Below, piece by piece: positions 7,643-17,800 of a stretch of 60,743 nucleotides of DNA; position 1 is the first letter of the stretch; the number at the start of each line of letters is the position of its first letter. The notes beneath the pieces were generated by a model. That model had not been told where the DNA came from, did no database searches, and saw only the letters and a program-made list of their open reading frames with translations. A program made the translations under genes and the position numbers. Source of the DNA: Belliella aquatica (GTDB lineage Bacteria > Bacteroidota > Bacteroidia > Cytophagales > Cyclobacteriaceae); the NCBI RefSeq assembly GCF_014637795.1, contig NZ_BMFD01000013.1, forward strand, positions 52,489-113,231, written 5' to 3'.

Positions 7643-10090
7643 TCAATTCAAATATTGTTTTTTGATGGTGAAGAAAAATTTACTTCCTACACCTTCTTCA
7701 GATTTTACCCAAATTTCGCCTCCATGTTGCTTCACGATCTTATTGCAGGTAGCTAGTCCCATTCCTGTACCTGCAAATTCTTCCTTGGTATGAAGTCTAT
7801 GAAACATTTGAAATATTTCTTCATAATGTTGAGGTGCGATTCCAATTCCATTGTCCTCAACACAAAATTCCCAATTACTAATATTTTCCTTCCCGCTTAC
7901 TTTGATCAATGTGTTACTTCCTGGTTTTTGATACTTTACAGCATTACCGATAAGATTCTGGAAGAGAGTTTTGATAGGAGTGGTCTTACCAACAATATCT
8001 GGCAACTTTTCGATTTCAATTTTTCTATTCTGAATTTCCAGATCCGTATTGAAAAGTGGGAGAATTTCATTTATTAATTCATTGGTCTTGATAAGTTCAA
8101 TTGGTGCGTCCTCACTTCCTATTTTAGCATAATTCAATAAGTCATTGATTAAATTGGTCATTCGCTTTGCCGCATCCACCGAAAAATGAATGTAAGTGTC
8201 AGCTTTATCATCAAACTTGCCTTTATAATTTTGCTCTAGTAAGCTCAAGAAACTACTGATCATTCTAAGAGGTTCTTTCAAATCATGCGAAGCTACACTT
8301 GCAAAACGCTCTAGCTCTTCATTCTTTTGAAGCAAGGCTTTTCTAGAGTCTACAATTTCCTGAATTGGCCTTCCTTCTGGGATGATAGCAATTACCTCTC
8401 CTGATGCATCGAATAGAGGTTTGAGGTTAAATAGGATGGTGGTAGGTCCCATTCCGCCCAAAACTTCCACTTCGTATTGGATGAATTCACCTTTTGCAGC
8501 GCTTTCAATATTTGCTTTTAGCGTTTCCTGAGTTTCTTTAGATATGGTCCACCAATAACAATCCCAAAACTTCTTTCCAATAAGATCATCAGCATGCAGT
8601 CCAGCAAAGTTAACAGCTGTTTGATTTGCTTCTAAAAGTGTCCCCTCTGGACTTAGGAAACCTATAAATTGAAAAGTGGAATCAAATATCCCCTTAAATT
8701 TAACAGCTATGTCTTCTGCATTTTTTGTTGCCAACTTTAAATTTGTAATGTCAGTCATGGCAATGACGGCACCAAGAAGGTTGTTGTTTTGATCTAAGAT
8801 TTGATTGCCTGTACAATTGACAAAAATTTTATTCCCAGAAGCATGCTGTATGATAAGTTCACTATTTGAAATTTGCCCATCTTTAAGTGCCATAAAGAGT
8901 GGGATTTCATCAAGTTGAAGTGGAGTTATACCATCTGTTTTTAATAAGTCATAATAAGAAGTCCAATTTTTCGATTCTAGTGGATTGAATGGGATGCCAT
9001 GCATATCGGTAGCAGCTTGATTGAAGAGAGTCAATCGCCCCGTGTGATCGCACACTACAATCCCGACATCTACAGAATTCAAAACTGTATCCAAGAAGGC
9101 TTTACTCTTACTGAGTTCATGTTGAGCTTCTTTTAAATTTGTGATATCGGTGTGCGTGCCAAACATCATTAATGGCTTACCATCTTCCGTCCAAGTCATC
9201 ACTTTTCCTCGATCCAATACCCATATCCAATGACCGTCTTTATGCTGCATCCTGCATTCACAGGTATAATATTCAGACTGTTTCTCGAAACATTCGGTGA
9301 GTTTTTGCTCAGAGATGAATAAATCATCAGGATGTGTGAAGTTCATCCAAGTGTTGATGCTTATAGGACTTAGCTCTTCAAGAGTATAGCCAATCAATTC
9401 AGCCCATTTTTGATTAAAGATAGTTTCGCCTGTTTGGACATTCCACTCCCAAGTCCCAGCATTGGTACCATCTATGATGTTTTGAATTCTTTGGCTTTGC
9501 TCTTCGATTTTTTGGAAGGCATCCTTTCTGGGCGTGATGTTTTCTATTTGTGCTATGAAGTGCTTAAAACTTCCGTCAGGATTTTTTACTTTGGAACCGC
9601 TTAGATTGATCCAGATTATATCTCCTTTTTTAGTGAAATAGCGCTTTTCAATTTGATAAGTTTCTATTGCATCATTGACGAGTTTGGACACGTATCCAAG
9701 ATCTCTTTCTAGGTCATCTGGATGGGTTATTTCTTGAAATGTCAATTTGGTGAATTCCTCAGAGGAATAACCTAAGAGGTCACAAAGACTCTTGTTTACT
9801 TTGATAAATCTTCCTTCCAAAGAGACCAAGCCCATTCCTATTGAAGCGTATTCAAAAGCGGTAGCAAATTCATCAGAGCTAGAAGAACTTTCTGTTGATA
9901 AATTTGAGTAAGTATTGAATTTCTTTAACCTTAATGCGATATAAAAAATGAAAACAGAGAGCAAAACAATTGCAATGGATAATAACTTGAAAGGATGATC
10001 CAAATAGCTAAACAAAAAAGCTGCTAATGCTACTATAGCAACAGACAGTCCTATCAGCGTAGGAATTAGTTTTTGGGTGGAGTTGAGCAT
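7643..10090 (-). CDS. Membrane PAS-domain sensor histidine kinase
   Basis: An 815-aa protein with two adjacent membrane helices (about 9-29 and 34-53) and almost no periplasmic loop. Four PAS domains follow (about 75-190, 203-320, 330-450, 462-580), the first two with clear PAC ends (WINLSGS...ENIT and IWVLDRG...HTDIT). The DHp domain has RFASVASHDLKEPLRMI (H602), and the ATPase domain has N716, the G1 box EDNGIGI (746-751), the F box FQMFHRLH and the G2 box GTGMGLA. All residues needed for autophosphorylation are present. It has no receiver, so it must pass phosphate to separate regulators such as the Rcp1-like pair. A 142-bp gap separates it from the propeller gene. A 370-bp gap lies upstream, so it likely has its own promoter. 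Confidence 0.93.
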   Translation of the reverse strand: MLNSTQKLIPTLIGLSVAIVALAAFLFSYLDHPFKLLSIAIVLLSVFIFYIALRLKKFNTYSNLSTESSSSSDEFATAFEYASIGMGLVSLEGRFIKVNKSLCDLLGYSSEEFTKLTFQEITHPDDLERDLGYVSKLVNDAIETYQIEKRYFTKKGDIIWINLSGSKVKNPDGSFKHFIAQIENITPRKDAFQKIEEQSQRIQNIIDGTNAGTWEWNVQTGETIFNQKWAELIGYTLEELSPISINTWMNFTHPDDLFISEQKLTECFEKQSEYYTCECRMQHKDGHWIWVLDRGKVMTWTEDGKPLMMFGTHTDITNLKEAQHELSKSKAFLDTVLNSVDVGIVVCDHTGRLTLFNQAATDMHGIPFNPLESKNWTSYYDLLKTDGITPLQLDEIPLFMALKDGQISNSELIIQHASGNKIFVNCTGNQILDQNNNLLGAVIAMTDITNLKLATKNAEDIAVKFKGIFDSTFQFIGFLSPEGTLLEANQTAVNFAGLHADDLIGKKFWDCYWWTISKETQETLKANIESAAKGEFIQYEVEVLGGMGPTTILFNLKPLFDASGEVIAIIPEGRPIQEIVDSRKALLQKNEELERFASVASHDLKEPLRMISSFLSLLEQNYKGKFDDKADTYIHFSVDAAKRMTNLINDLLNYAKIGSEDAPIELIKTNELINEILPLFNTDLEIQNRKIEIEKLPDIVGKTTPIKTLFQNLIGNAVKYQKPGSNTLIKVSGKENISNWEFCVEDNGIGIAPQHYEEIFQMFHRLHTKEEFAGTGMGLATCNKIVKQHGGEIWVKSEEGVGSKFFFTIKKQYLN

Positions 10091-10460
10091 GATTTGAAGA
10101 ATTGGGGTGATTCTATGTATGTAAATTTATATTAAAAAATTCAATTTGATTGCCCTTTTAATCACTATTTTACTCCATAAGCGTAATTATTTTTCTTGTT
10201 GTATCTGCTTTCTTATCAATTGTAACCTAGAATGTGATAGTTTCATTTTTGTTAGTCGATTACACTATGTTCATAGGATTTTAGATTGGTAGTTCCTTAA
10301 AATAATCTCAATACTTTAGTTGACATTCAATGGACATTTAGCCGTCGACTTTTGACAATTTGATCTTGCCTGATTTTAGTACACACATTAGTATCAAGTG
10401 GCAAGTTTTGACTCTTCGTATCATGGTATTTTTGTTATTGGATACTCTTGATTTGAAGTT
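10091..10460. other. 370-bp gap between kinase genes
   Basis: AT-rich, with no open frame of useful length, no strong hairpin and no T-run that would mark a terminator. It must contain the 3' untranslated end of the 1026-aa kinase transcript and the promoter of the 815-aa kinase, but I could not pick out a convincing TTTG/TAnnTTTG promoter pair. Confidence 0.5.
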
Positions 10461-13400
10461 TTAGACTTTTGTTTTTAGAGTAAATATAAAGTGACTTCCT
10501 TTGCCTTCTTCCGATTTGATTCTGATTGTGCCACCGTATTTTTCAACAATTTTCTTACATATGGAGAGTCCAATTCCCGTTCCTGAATATTCATCTTTGC
10601 GGTGAAGTCGCTGGAATATTTCAAAAACTTTATTTTGATATTCTTCAGCTATTCCTATTCCGTTGTCCGAAACAGTAAATTCCCATGAATCTTTGAGTGC
10701 TTTGCAGGAAATATGAACCTTTGGCCTTGCGGATTCTTTTTGATATTTAAGACCATTGGAAATGAAGTTTTGAAAAAGTTGAAAAATTGGACCTTTTTCA
10801 CCCTTGATTTCAGGTAAATTGTCCCATGTCAAAAGAGCCTGTTTTTCATCCAAAACCGTGTGATTGATCCTACTGATTTCCTTCATCAGTTCATTTAGAT
10901 TTATACTTTCTTCCTGATATTCAATCCTGCCAATCCTTGAGAACTCCAACAAATCAAGAATAATTTGTCTCATTCGAACAGCACCGTCTGAAGCAAAATT
11001 GAGATATTGTAGGCCTTTTTTATCAAGTACATTTGCATATTTTTTTTCCAGTTGCTGCAAAAAGCTGGTAACCATTCTAAGAGGTTCTTGTAAGTCATGT
11101 GATGCCACAAATGCAAATTGCTCCAATTCCGCATTGGACTCTTCCAATTCATGGGCTTTTTGTTCGAGCGTTAGGTTAAGCTCCAACATCTGTAATTCGG
11201 CTGCTTTGCGGTCATTGACATTTCTAAAATAAACAGTCACACCATCTTCAGAAGGGAAAGCACTCAAATCCAACCAAAGTTTTAATGGAGGAAAGTACTC
11301 TTCAAACCTAATTGGCTTTTGATCCTTCACCGCTTGATCAAGACAGGAGAAAAACTTGAGTTCTTTAGCCTCAGGAAATACTTCCCAAATATTCTTTCCT
11401 AAAATGAACGATCGTTCTTTGAATAGCATGTTTTCTGCTTCCGTATTCCAATAAGTTACAATCCAATTTTGATCTAGTGCACAGAATCCATCCTGAATAC
11501 TTTCCAGTGTTTCTGAAACTTTCTTATTTGATAATTTGAGCTCTTCCTCTTGTATTTTCTTTTCTGTGATGTCTTTTGCAATTGCGAAAATCAGTCCTTC
11601 TTCAAGAAGTGGCGTAGATGTCCAAGCGAGCCAGATATAATTTCCATATTTGGTTTTATAGCGACTTTCATAATAAGTGATGTTATTTCCATCACCTAAC
11701 TTTTCTACCGTAGCCTGTGTACTTCCTTTATCCTCCGGATGGGTAAAATCATTGTAACTAGTGTTTAAAATTTCTTCTTCGCTATATCCTAAAACTTTCA
11801 CAAAAGACTGGTTGACTTTTTTGAAATAGCCATCAAAACCAGCAATACACAGTAAATCCGGTGATAATTCAAAAAACAAGTTCAATTCATATTCTGCTTT
11901 CTTCCTTCGGATCATGGATCCCAATTGAACAAGGAAGTCTATGTCTAAGGTCGGAATATCATGCAAGTCGACTTTTTTATCAATACTACTCAGAATAATG
12001 CCTGCTACTACTTGCCCTTCAAATTTCACAGGATAGCATATAGCTGATCTAAAATTGTGTTTAATTAAGAATTCACTTCTTACGATACTTTTATGATCTT
12101 TTAATTCCTCAATATAAAGAAATTCATCTTGCCGGGTAATCTCAGCCATTAATCCAACTTTGCCATTAAATTCACGAATTTCGCGATTCGGGACTACATG
12201 TTGAGGACCATGAAAAGCCTCCAAAATCATGTTTTTATTGTCTAAACTCAGCATCCATAGCTCGGCGTAGTCTAACCGAGAATATTCTAAGAATAATTTT
12301 AATGATTTACTTGCAATATTATTTAAGTCTAAGTCCTCGGTGAATATTGAATTGATGGCTAATCTTAAATTATTCTTCTCTTCAACCTTCATTTTCTCTG
12401 TACCATCTTTAGCGATGCAGTAAATCATTTGATCTCGAGAATCAAATTTGGCTGACCAGACAAGCGGTACAATAGATCCATTTTTTCTCACATACCTATT
12501 TTCGAAATTGGTCATATTCAGGCCATTCGCAATTTCTTCGGCAGCTTGTTGAGTCTTAGGTTTATCTTCTTCATATACAAAATCCATGAATTTGCGCCCA
12601 ATCATTTCCTCAGGCTCATAACCCCAGATATTGACTGAAGCAGAACTCATATCTCTGAAATATCCATGCTGATCTATGGTACAAATCACGTCCAAAGATC
12701 TGTCAAGTATGTTTTTTAGCTTTGATCTGTTTTTATCTCTTTCTAGCTCTGCTTTTTTCCTATCATTGATGTTCGTCATAATTCCCCGAAGAAGTGTTGG
12801 TACACCTTTTTCTTTAATGACCGTAACGACATCACTTATCCAGATAATCTCACCGTTTTTTGCAATAAACCGATATTCAAAATTATGATTAAGCCCTTTT
12901 TCAACTTGATCTGAACAGTAACTGACAGTAAAGTCTTTGTCATCGTGATAGATCCTGGACTCCCAAAAACCAAGCGCTTTCCATTCTTCTGGATCAAAAC
13001 CTAATATGTCTTTTGACTGAGGGCTGACAAAAGTGAATTGAAGAGGATCTATTGTCGCTTCCCAAAAAATACCGTCGATGGTAAATATTAAGTTATCCCA
13101 TTTTTGATTGGTGGATTTTAAATTTTGCTCAGCCAAAATCTTCGATGTGATATCCTCTGTGGTATGCAGTATATGAGAAACGTTCCCTTTTTGATCAAAA
13201 ATTGGCGTAAACATAGGATCCCAGTAAATATCCACATATTCATCTGTTCCCCTTAATGGTATTTTATATTTCTGAATTGGCGCTTTATATGTTTCTTTTG
13301 AATCCAATACCCTCTGTAAGGCAGCTCTTAACTTTTGTGCATCTCCCTCTTCTTGATTTGCTTCTGATGGAAATGCTTCAAAAAGTCCTCGGCCAATTAG

Positions 13401-13541
13401 ATCTTCTTTTTTGCTATTAGTAACTTTCAAGTACGCAGGATTTGCCGATACCAAAGTAAACTTTGGTTCGTCTACTAAAATCAGTAAAGACGGTAGAGGA
13501 GAGGCGTCGAATATTTTTTGATTGATATTGTGCTCTGTCAT
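10461..13541 (-). CDS. Multi-PAS/GAF soluble sensor histidine kinase
   Basis: A 1026-aa protein with no membrane helix. The order is PAS (10-135), PAS (145-262), PAS (272-385), GAF (about 390-545), PAS (550-662), PAS (670-780), DHp with QFAFVASHDLQEPLRMV (H815), then ATPase with N929, G1 box DNGIGI (959-964) and G2 box GTGIGL (987-992). The full catalytic set is intact. The start codon overlaps the stop of the upstream 458-codon kinase gene by 4 bp (ATGA, 13538-13541), so two kinases are translationally coupled. That is unusual and suggests a fixed ratio or heteromers. Ligands are unknown, and no haem- or flavin-binding signature is apparent in the PAS domains. Confidence 0.93.
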   Translation of the reverse strand: MTEHNINQKIFDASPLPSLLILVDEPKFTLVSANPAYLKVTNSKKEDLIGRGLFEAFPSEANQEEGDAQKLRAALQRVLDSKETYKAPIQKYKIPLRGTDEYVDIYWDPMFTPIFDQKGNVSHILHTTEDITSKILAEQNLKSTNQKWDNLIFTIDGIFWEATIDPLQFTFVSPQSKDILGFDPEEWKALGFWESRIYHDDKDFTVSYCSDQVEKGLNHNFEYRFIAKNGEIIWISDVVTVIKEKGVPTLLRGIMTNINDRKKAELERDKNRSKLKNILDRSLDVICTIDQHGYFRDMSSASVNIWGYEPEEMIGRKFMDFVYEEDKPKTQQAAEEIANGLNMTNFENRYVRKNGSIVPLVWSAKFDSRDQMIYCIAKDGTEKMKVEEKNNLRLAINSIFTEDLDLNNIASKSLKLFLEYSRLDYAELWMLSLDNKNMILEAFHGPQHVVPNREIREFNGKVGLMAEITRQDEFLYIEELKDHKSIVRSEFLIKHNFRSAICYPVKFEGQVVAGIILSSIDKKVDLHDIPTLDIDFLVQLGSMIRRKKAEYELNLFFELSPDLLCIAGFDGYFKKVNQSFVKVLGYSEEEILNTSYNDFTHPEDKGSTQATVEKLGDGNNITYYESRYKTKYGNYIWLAWTSTPLLEEGLIFAIAKDITEKKIQEEELKLSNKKVSETLESIQDGFCALDQNWIVTYWNTEAENMLFKERSFILGKNIWEVFPEAKELKFFSCLDQAVKDQKPIRFEEYFPPLKLWLDLSAFPSEDGVTVYFRNVNDRKAAELQMLELNLTLEQKAHELEESNAELEQFAFVASHDLQEPLRMVTSFLQQLEKKYANVLDKKGLQYLNFASDGAVRMRQIILDLLEFSRIGRIEYQEESINLNELMKEISRINHTVLDEKQALLTWDNLPEIKGEKGPIFQLFQNFISNGLKYQKESARPKVHISCKALKDSWEFTVSDNGIGIAEEYQNKVFEIFQRLHRKDEYSGTGIGLSICKKIVEKYGGTIRIKSEEGKGSHFIFTLKTKV

Positions 13542-14884
13542 TGTGCGACTATTTTTACTTTGGGAATGGTGAAAAAGAAAGTACTGCCGATTTCTGGTGT
13601 AGACTTAACCCAGATTTCACCTCCGATTTTTTCAAGAATTTTTTTACAAATAGCGAGCCCCATACCAGTCCCTTGATATTTCGTTCTATCATGAAGTCTC
13701 TGAAAAATTACAAAAATCTTTTCAAAATATATAGTTTCTATTCCTATTCCGTTATCTTTTATTTCAAATTGATGAAAATTATTTAGGTCTTTGTATGAAA
13801 TTTGAACAAGAAGAGGAACATCATCCCTTTTGTATTTCAATGCATTAGAAATGATATTATGAAATAGATGTTGTAGGGCAGTTTTTTGCGCGATGATTCG
13901 TGGTAAATCAGTAGTTGTAATCGTAGAATCGGAATTTTCTATCAGTTTTTGATTGTCCTGAATTATTTCATCAACCATCAGCTGAATATCGCACATCTCA
14001 GTGCTGCTCTCAAGCCTACTCATCCTCGAAAAATCTAATAGTTGTAGGATGATTTCACGCATTCTCTTGGCTCCATCTACTGCATAAAAAATGTATTGCT
14101 TTCCTTTTTGATCAAGAATCTCGTCATATTTTTTTTCCAAAAGTGCCAAAAAACTGGAAATCATACGAATTGGTTCTTGTAAATCATGAGAAACTACATA
14201 AGTAAAATGCTCCAAGTCTTCGTTTTTTTCTTTTGTTTTTTGCAAAGCAATTTTCAATTCGGCTTGAACTTGATCTTTTTTTAAAATTGTCTTTTCTAAT
14301 CCTACAAACAGCTTAGGTATAAGAGCTGAGGAAATAAAACTGATAAATATCAAATTTGAAGTAACAGCAATCCATTCACTTACTGAATTAGGATTAATGG
14401 TAAGGTGAGGTGCTAGTTCAAAATTTATTAAAAATCCAAAAACTAGGATGATTATTAAGATAATACTACTCCAGAGGTAAGGGAACCTAATTGGAAAAAT
14501 TAAAAGTGAAAAAATATTTGCAGCAAATAAATAGATTAAACCAGGTCCGCCAATTCCAATTTCATAGAGAAGAAAAATTCCTAAACTATACATACAAATT
14601 AAGAAAATCACTTTTTTAATTTGAATATTGATAGTACCAACAAAGCCAATTATCAAGATTAAAAAAAAGATGGTCAGGTCAAAAATGGCCAAACTATAAT
14701 TTTGTATCAAGAAACTGAAATATACACCCGGAGCAAGCGCAATCAAACACAAAGGAAGTAAGTAGATGATTGTCTCAGCGAAGAGTTTATCGCTCCAATA
14801 GGCAATTCCAAAAGACTCAAGATCGCCTTGAGGAAGGCAATTTTTTCTAATAATATTTTTATACGCTTGTAAAAGTTTCATCAT
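13538..14884 (-). CDS. Six-helix membrane sensor histidine kinase
   Basis: A 448-aa protein counted from ATG 14884. An upstream in-frame GTG at 14914 would add ten residues, but it lies deeper inside the preceding gene and the paired ATGs at 14884 and 14881 are better starts. About six hydrophobic helices fill residues 35-195 with short loops, forming a membrane-embedded sensor rather than a PAS array. A short coiled coil leads to the DHp domain (HFTYVVSHDLQEPIRMI, H233) and a complete ATPase domain (N347, DNGIGI, FQRLH, GTGMGLA). It has no receiver or PAS domain. The 5' end overlaps the 1173-aa kinase gene by 26 bp and the 3' end overlaps the 1026-aa kinase gene by 4 bp. The three therefore form one operon, 18380 to 10461. 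Confidence 0.9.
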   Translation of the reverse strand: MMKLLQAYKNIIRKNCLPQGDLESFGIAYWSDKLFAETIIYLLPLCLIALAPGVYFSFLIQNYSLAIFDLTIFFLILIIGFVGTINIQIKKVIFLICMYSLGIFLLYEIGIGGPGLIYLFAANIFSLLIFPIRFPYLWSSIILIIILVFGFLINFELAPHLTINPNSVSEWIAVTSNLIFISFISSALIPKLFVGLEKTILKKDQVQAELKIALQKTKEKNEDLEHFTYVVSHDLQEPIRMISSFLALLEKKYDEILDQKGKQYIFYAVDGAKRMREIILQLLDFSRMSRLESSTEMCDIQLMVDEIIQDNQKLIENSDSTITTTDLPRIIAQKTALQHLFHNIISNALKYKRDDVPLLVQISYKDLNNFHQFEIKDNGIGIETIYFEKIFVIFQRLHDRTKYQGTGMGLAICKKILEKIGGEIWVKSTPEIGSTFFFTIPKVKIVAQ

Positions 14885-17800
14885 TTTCTTTTGAAATTTT
14901 AAAGTAAAAAACACTTCCTTTTCCTAGTTCAGATTCAACCCAAATAGAACCACCGAGTTTATCAACAATTTTTTTACAGATAGCTAAACCTATTCCTGTT
15001 CCAGATATCTGATCGTTGTGATGCAGTCTGTTGAACATAATGAAGATTTTATCAAAATAATCCTCTTCTATACCAATTCCATTATCAGCAATAGCGAATT
15101 GGTGGTACTTCATACCTTCAATATAAGAAATTTCAATGATTGGACTTTGTCCTTCTTGCTTGTATTTTATCGAATTTGAAATGATATTTTGAAAAAGTTG
15201 TTTGATTAAAAGTTTTTGAGAGTGAATTGTAGGCATTTTACCGATGATGATTTTTGCATTTGATTCTTCAAGACTTTTGCGTAAAAGACCTTCCGTTTTC
15301 ACAATCACATCTTTGATGTTTACTAATTCTAACTTTTCTCCATCTTTGCCAACACGTGAATATTCTAGCAGATCGAGGATTGTTTGACGCATCTGCTGCG
15401 CACCACTTGATGCGAACTGGATGTAATTTTTGGCTTTATCATCGAGTTGGTCTCCATATTTAATTTCCAGCCTACTCAGAAATGAGCTGATCATCCGAAG
15501 TGGTTCTTGCAAATCGTGTGAAGCTACGTAGGCAAATTGCTCCAATTCTGCGTTAGAAACTGCCAAATCTTGTGCTCTATTTTCTAGTTTCTTATTGAGT
15601 TTCTCCAGGGATTCTTTATTTTTTTTCAATAAAGTAATATCTGTGGCCGTAGCAATAATCCGACGATGATCAAGATCTGGAGTAGGAGTCCAAGCAAGCC
15701 AGACTATTTTTTTTGTTTTAGTGATAAATCGGATTTCAACCTGAGGACTCTTGTTTTCACTTACTAATTTCTTCAGAGATTTGTCCGCATATACCAAGTC
15801 ATCAGGATGTACAAATGTCTTGTAGGGTATCTCTAACAATTCTTTTTCGGTATACCCTAGTATTTTGCTTGCAGCAGGATTTACTTTTTTGAAAAACCCA
15901 TCAAATCCTGCTATAACAATAATATTAGGTGAAATTTTAAATATATAATCAAGTTCTTGTTCAACAAGCTTTCTCTTAATTTCTCCTCCCAAAAATGTCC
16001 CTATGTGGTCAAAATGAATTTTTAAATTTTGATCATTTGACATCAGGCTTGTTGATCCTAATATCAACACTCCAATGATCTCCTCATTAAAAAATAGAGG
16101 TAATCCAAAAAACGATTTTAAATCATTTTTATAAGCAGCTTCTTTTCTTAAAAATATGGGATCATCAGAGCTCCAATGCTGAAATTCTTTTGTTTCCCAG
16201 ACAACACCGGGTAGGCCCTGTCCGATAGCAACTTTATTTAAAAGTTTGGAGTCCTCGTAGAATAAGTTTACTTCTTTATTTTTTACCTTTTTGCTGTATA
16301 AGAGTAATTTTTCAGTTCCGGACTCTTGAATCCATATCTCTGCAAGTGAAACTCGAGCGTAATTTATAAATTCCTTTAAAACCTTTTTTAGAGACTTTTG
16401 AATGGAATTTGTATTATTAAAGTGTTGGCTAATTTTAGATGTTAGCTCATTTTGGAGTGCATAGGATTTTTTATTGGTGATATCTCGCTGTACTGCTATC
16501 CAATGAGTGTAAGTCCCCGTTTCATCTGCGAGTGGACTTAGGGAAATATTATTCCAAAACTGTTCTCCATCTTTTTTGTAATTCAAAACCTCTACTTCGA
16601 TCGGTTTCCAAGCATTGATAGCAAGTCTTATTTGGTTGAGTGTTTCGAGTTCTGTTTTTTCACCTTGAAGCATTCTTGGTGTATTACCTATAGCTTCCTC
16701 CTTGGAGTAACCTGTCATTCGGACAAAAGCATCATTTACATAGACGATTTTCGGTCCGGGGAAATTTGAGGGGTCAGCTTCTGTGATCACCACCATGTCG
16801 TTGGCGTTTTCAAGAACCGACTCCATCAATTTGAGCTTCAATTCCCGTTTTTTGATTTCTGTAATGTCTTTGCTGATTCCAACTAACCCAATGATTTCGT
16901 TTAGATGATTGTAAAATGGTACTTTGCTTGTGATATACCACTTTGATTCATTTTTCCTAGTCTTTAAATTTTCCTCAAAATTCAGAATTTCTTTTCCTGT
17001 TGCGAATATCTCCTTATCATCTTTTAAAAAATCAGTAGCTGTAATTTCGGAAAGTAGTTCTAATCCGGTTTTATTTAAGAGTTCTTCTTCAGATGTTGCC
17101 CCCAACAATTCCATATTGGCTTTGTTGGTAACCAAGTGTCTTGACTCCAAATCTTTCACAAAAATGGCATCAGGAATAATGTCAATTAAAGAGCGCAATA
17201 AATTTCTTTCATTGATCAACAACTCCTCTGATTTTAGCTTTTCGGTAATGTCTTTTGCAATTCCAAAGACTCCGATCACTTCATTATTTACTATAATTGG
17301 CAAATTTGTTACATTGATTACACGTTTATTTCCTTTTGTTGTCAGAAATCCTGATTGGTAATTTGAAGTTTCTCCTAAAGTGGCTTTTTGGAAATATTGG
17401 AAAACGCGATCTTGATCTTCTTCTGGAATAAGTGGCACAAAAGAAATAGAAAGGAGGTGTTCGATTGTAGTCTCAGCAAGTAAAGCAGATGCAGGATTTA
17501 CCTGAATAAATTTTCCTTCTAAATCAAATGAATAGACAGCATCAGGATTTTCCCAAAATAACGAATGGTAGTTTTCCTCGCTTTTCTGAAGATGCTCTTG
17601 AAAATACTTGATTTGAGAGATATCCTGCAAAAATGAAATAAAATGAACTGGTTTTTTGTTCTTATCCCTTACCAATGTTGCATTGAGTAAAATCCATACA
17701 ACTTCTCCATTTTTATTGATGTAGCGCTTTTCGATTTGATAGTCATCAATTTTACCAGAAATCAATTGATCTAACAAGTTCAGATCATTTTCTAAATCAT

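Noticed and set aside
14885-14914. GTG start at 14914 for the six-helix kinase
   Set aside because: It lies deeper in the upstream gene and adds ten residues before an ATG pair. The ATG at 14884 gives a normal coupled overlap.
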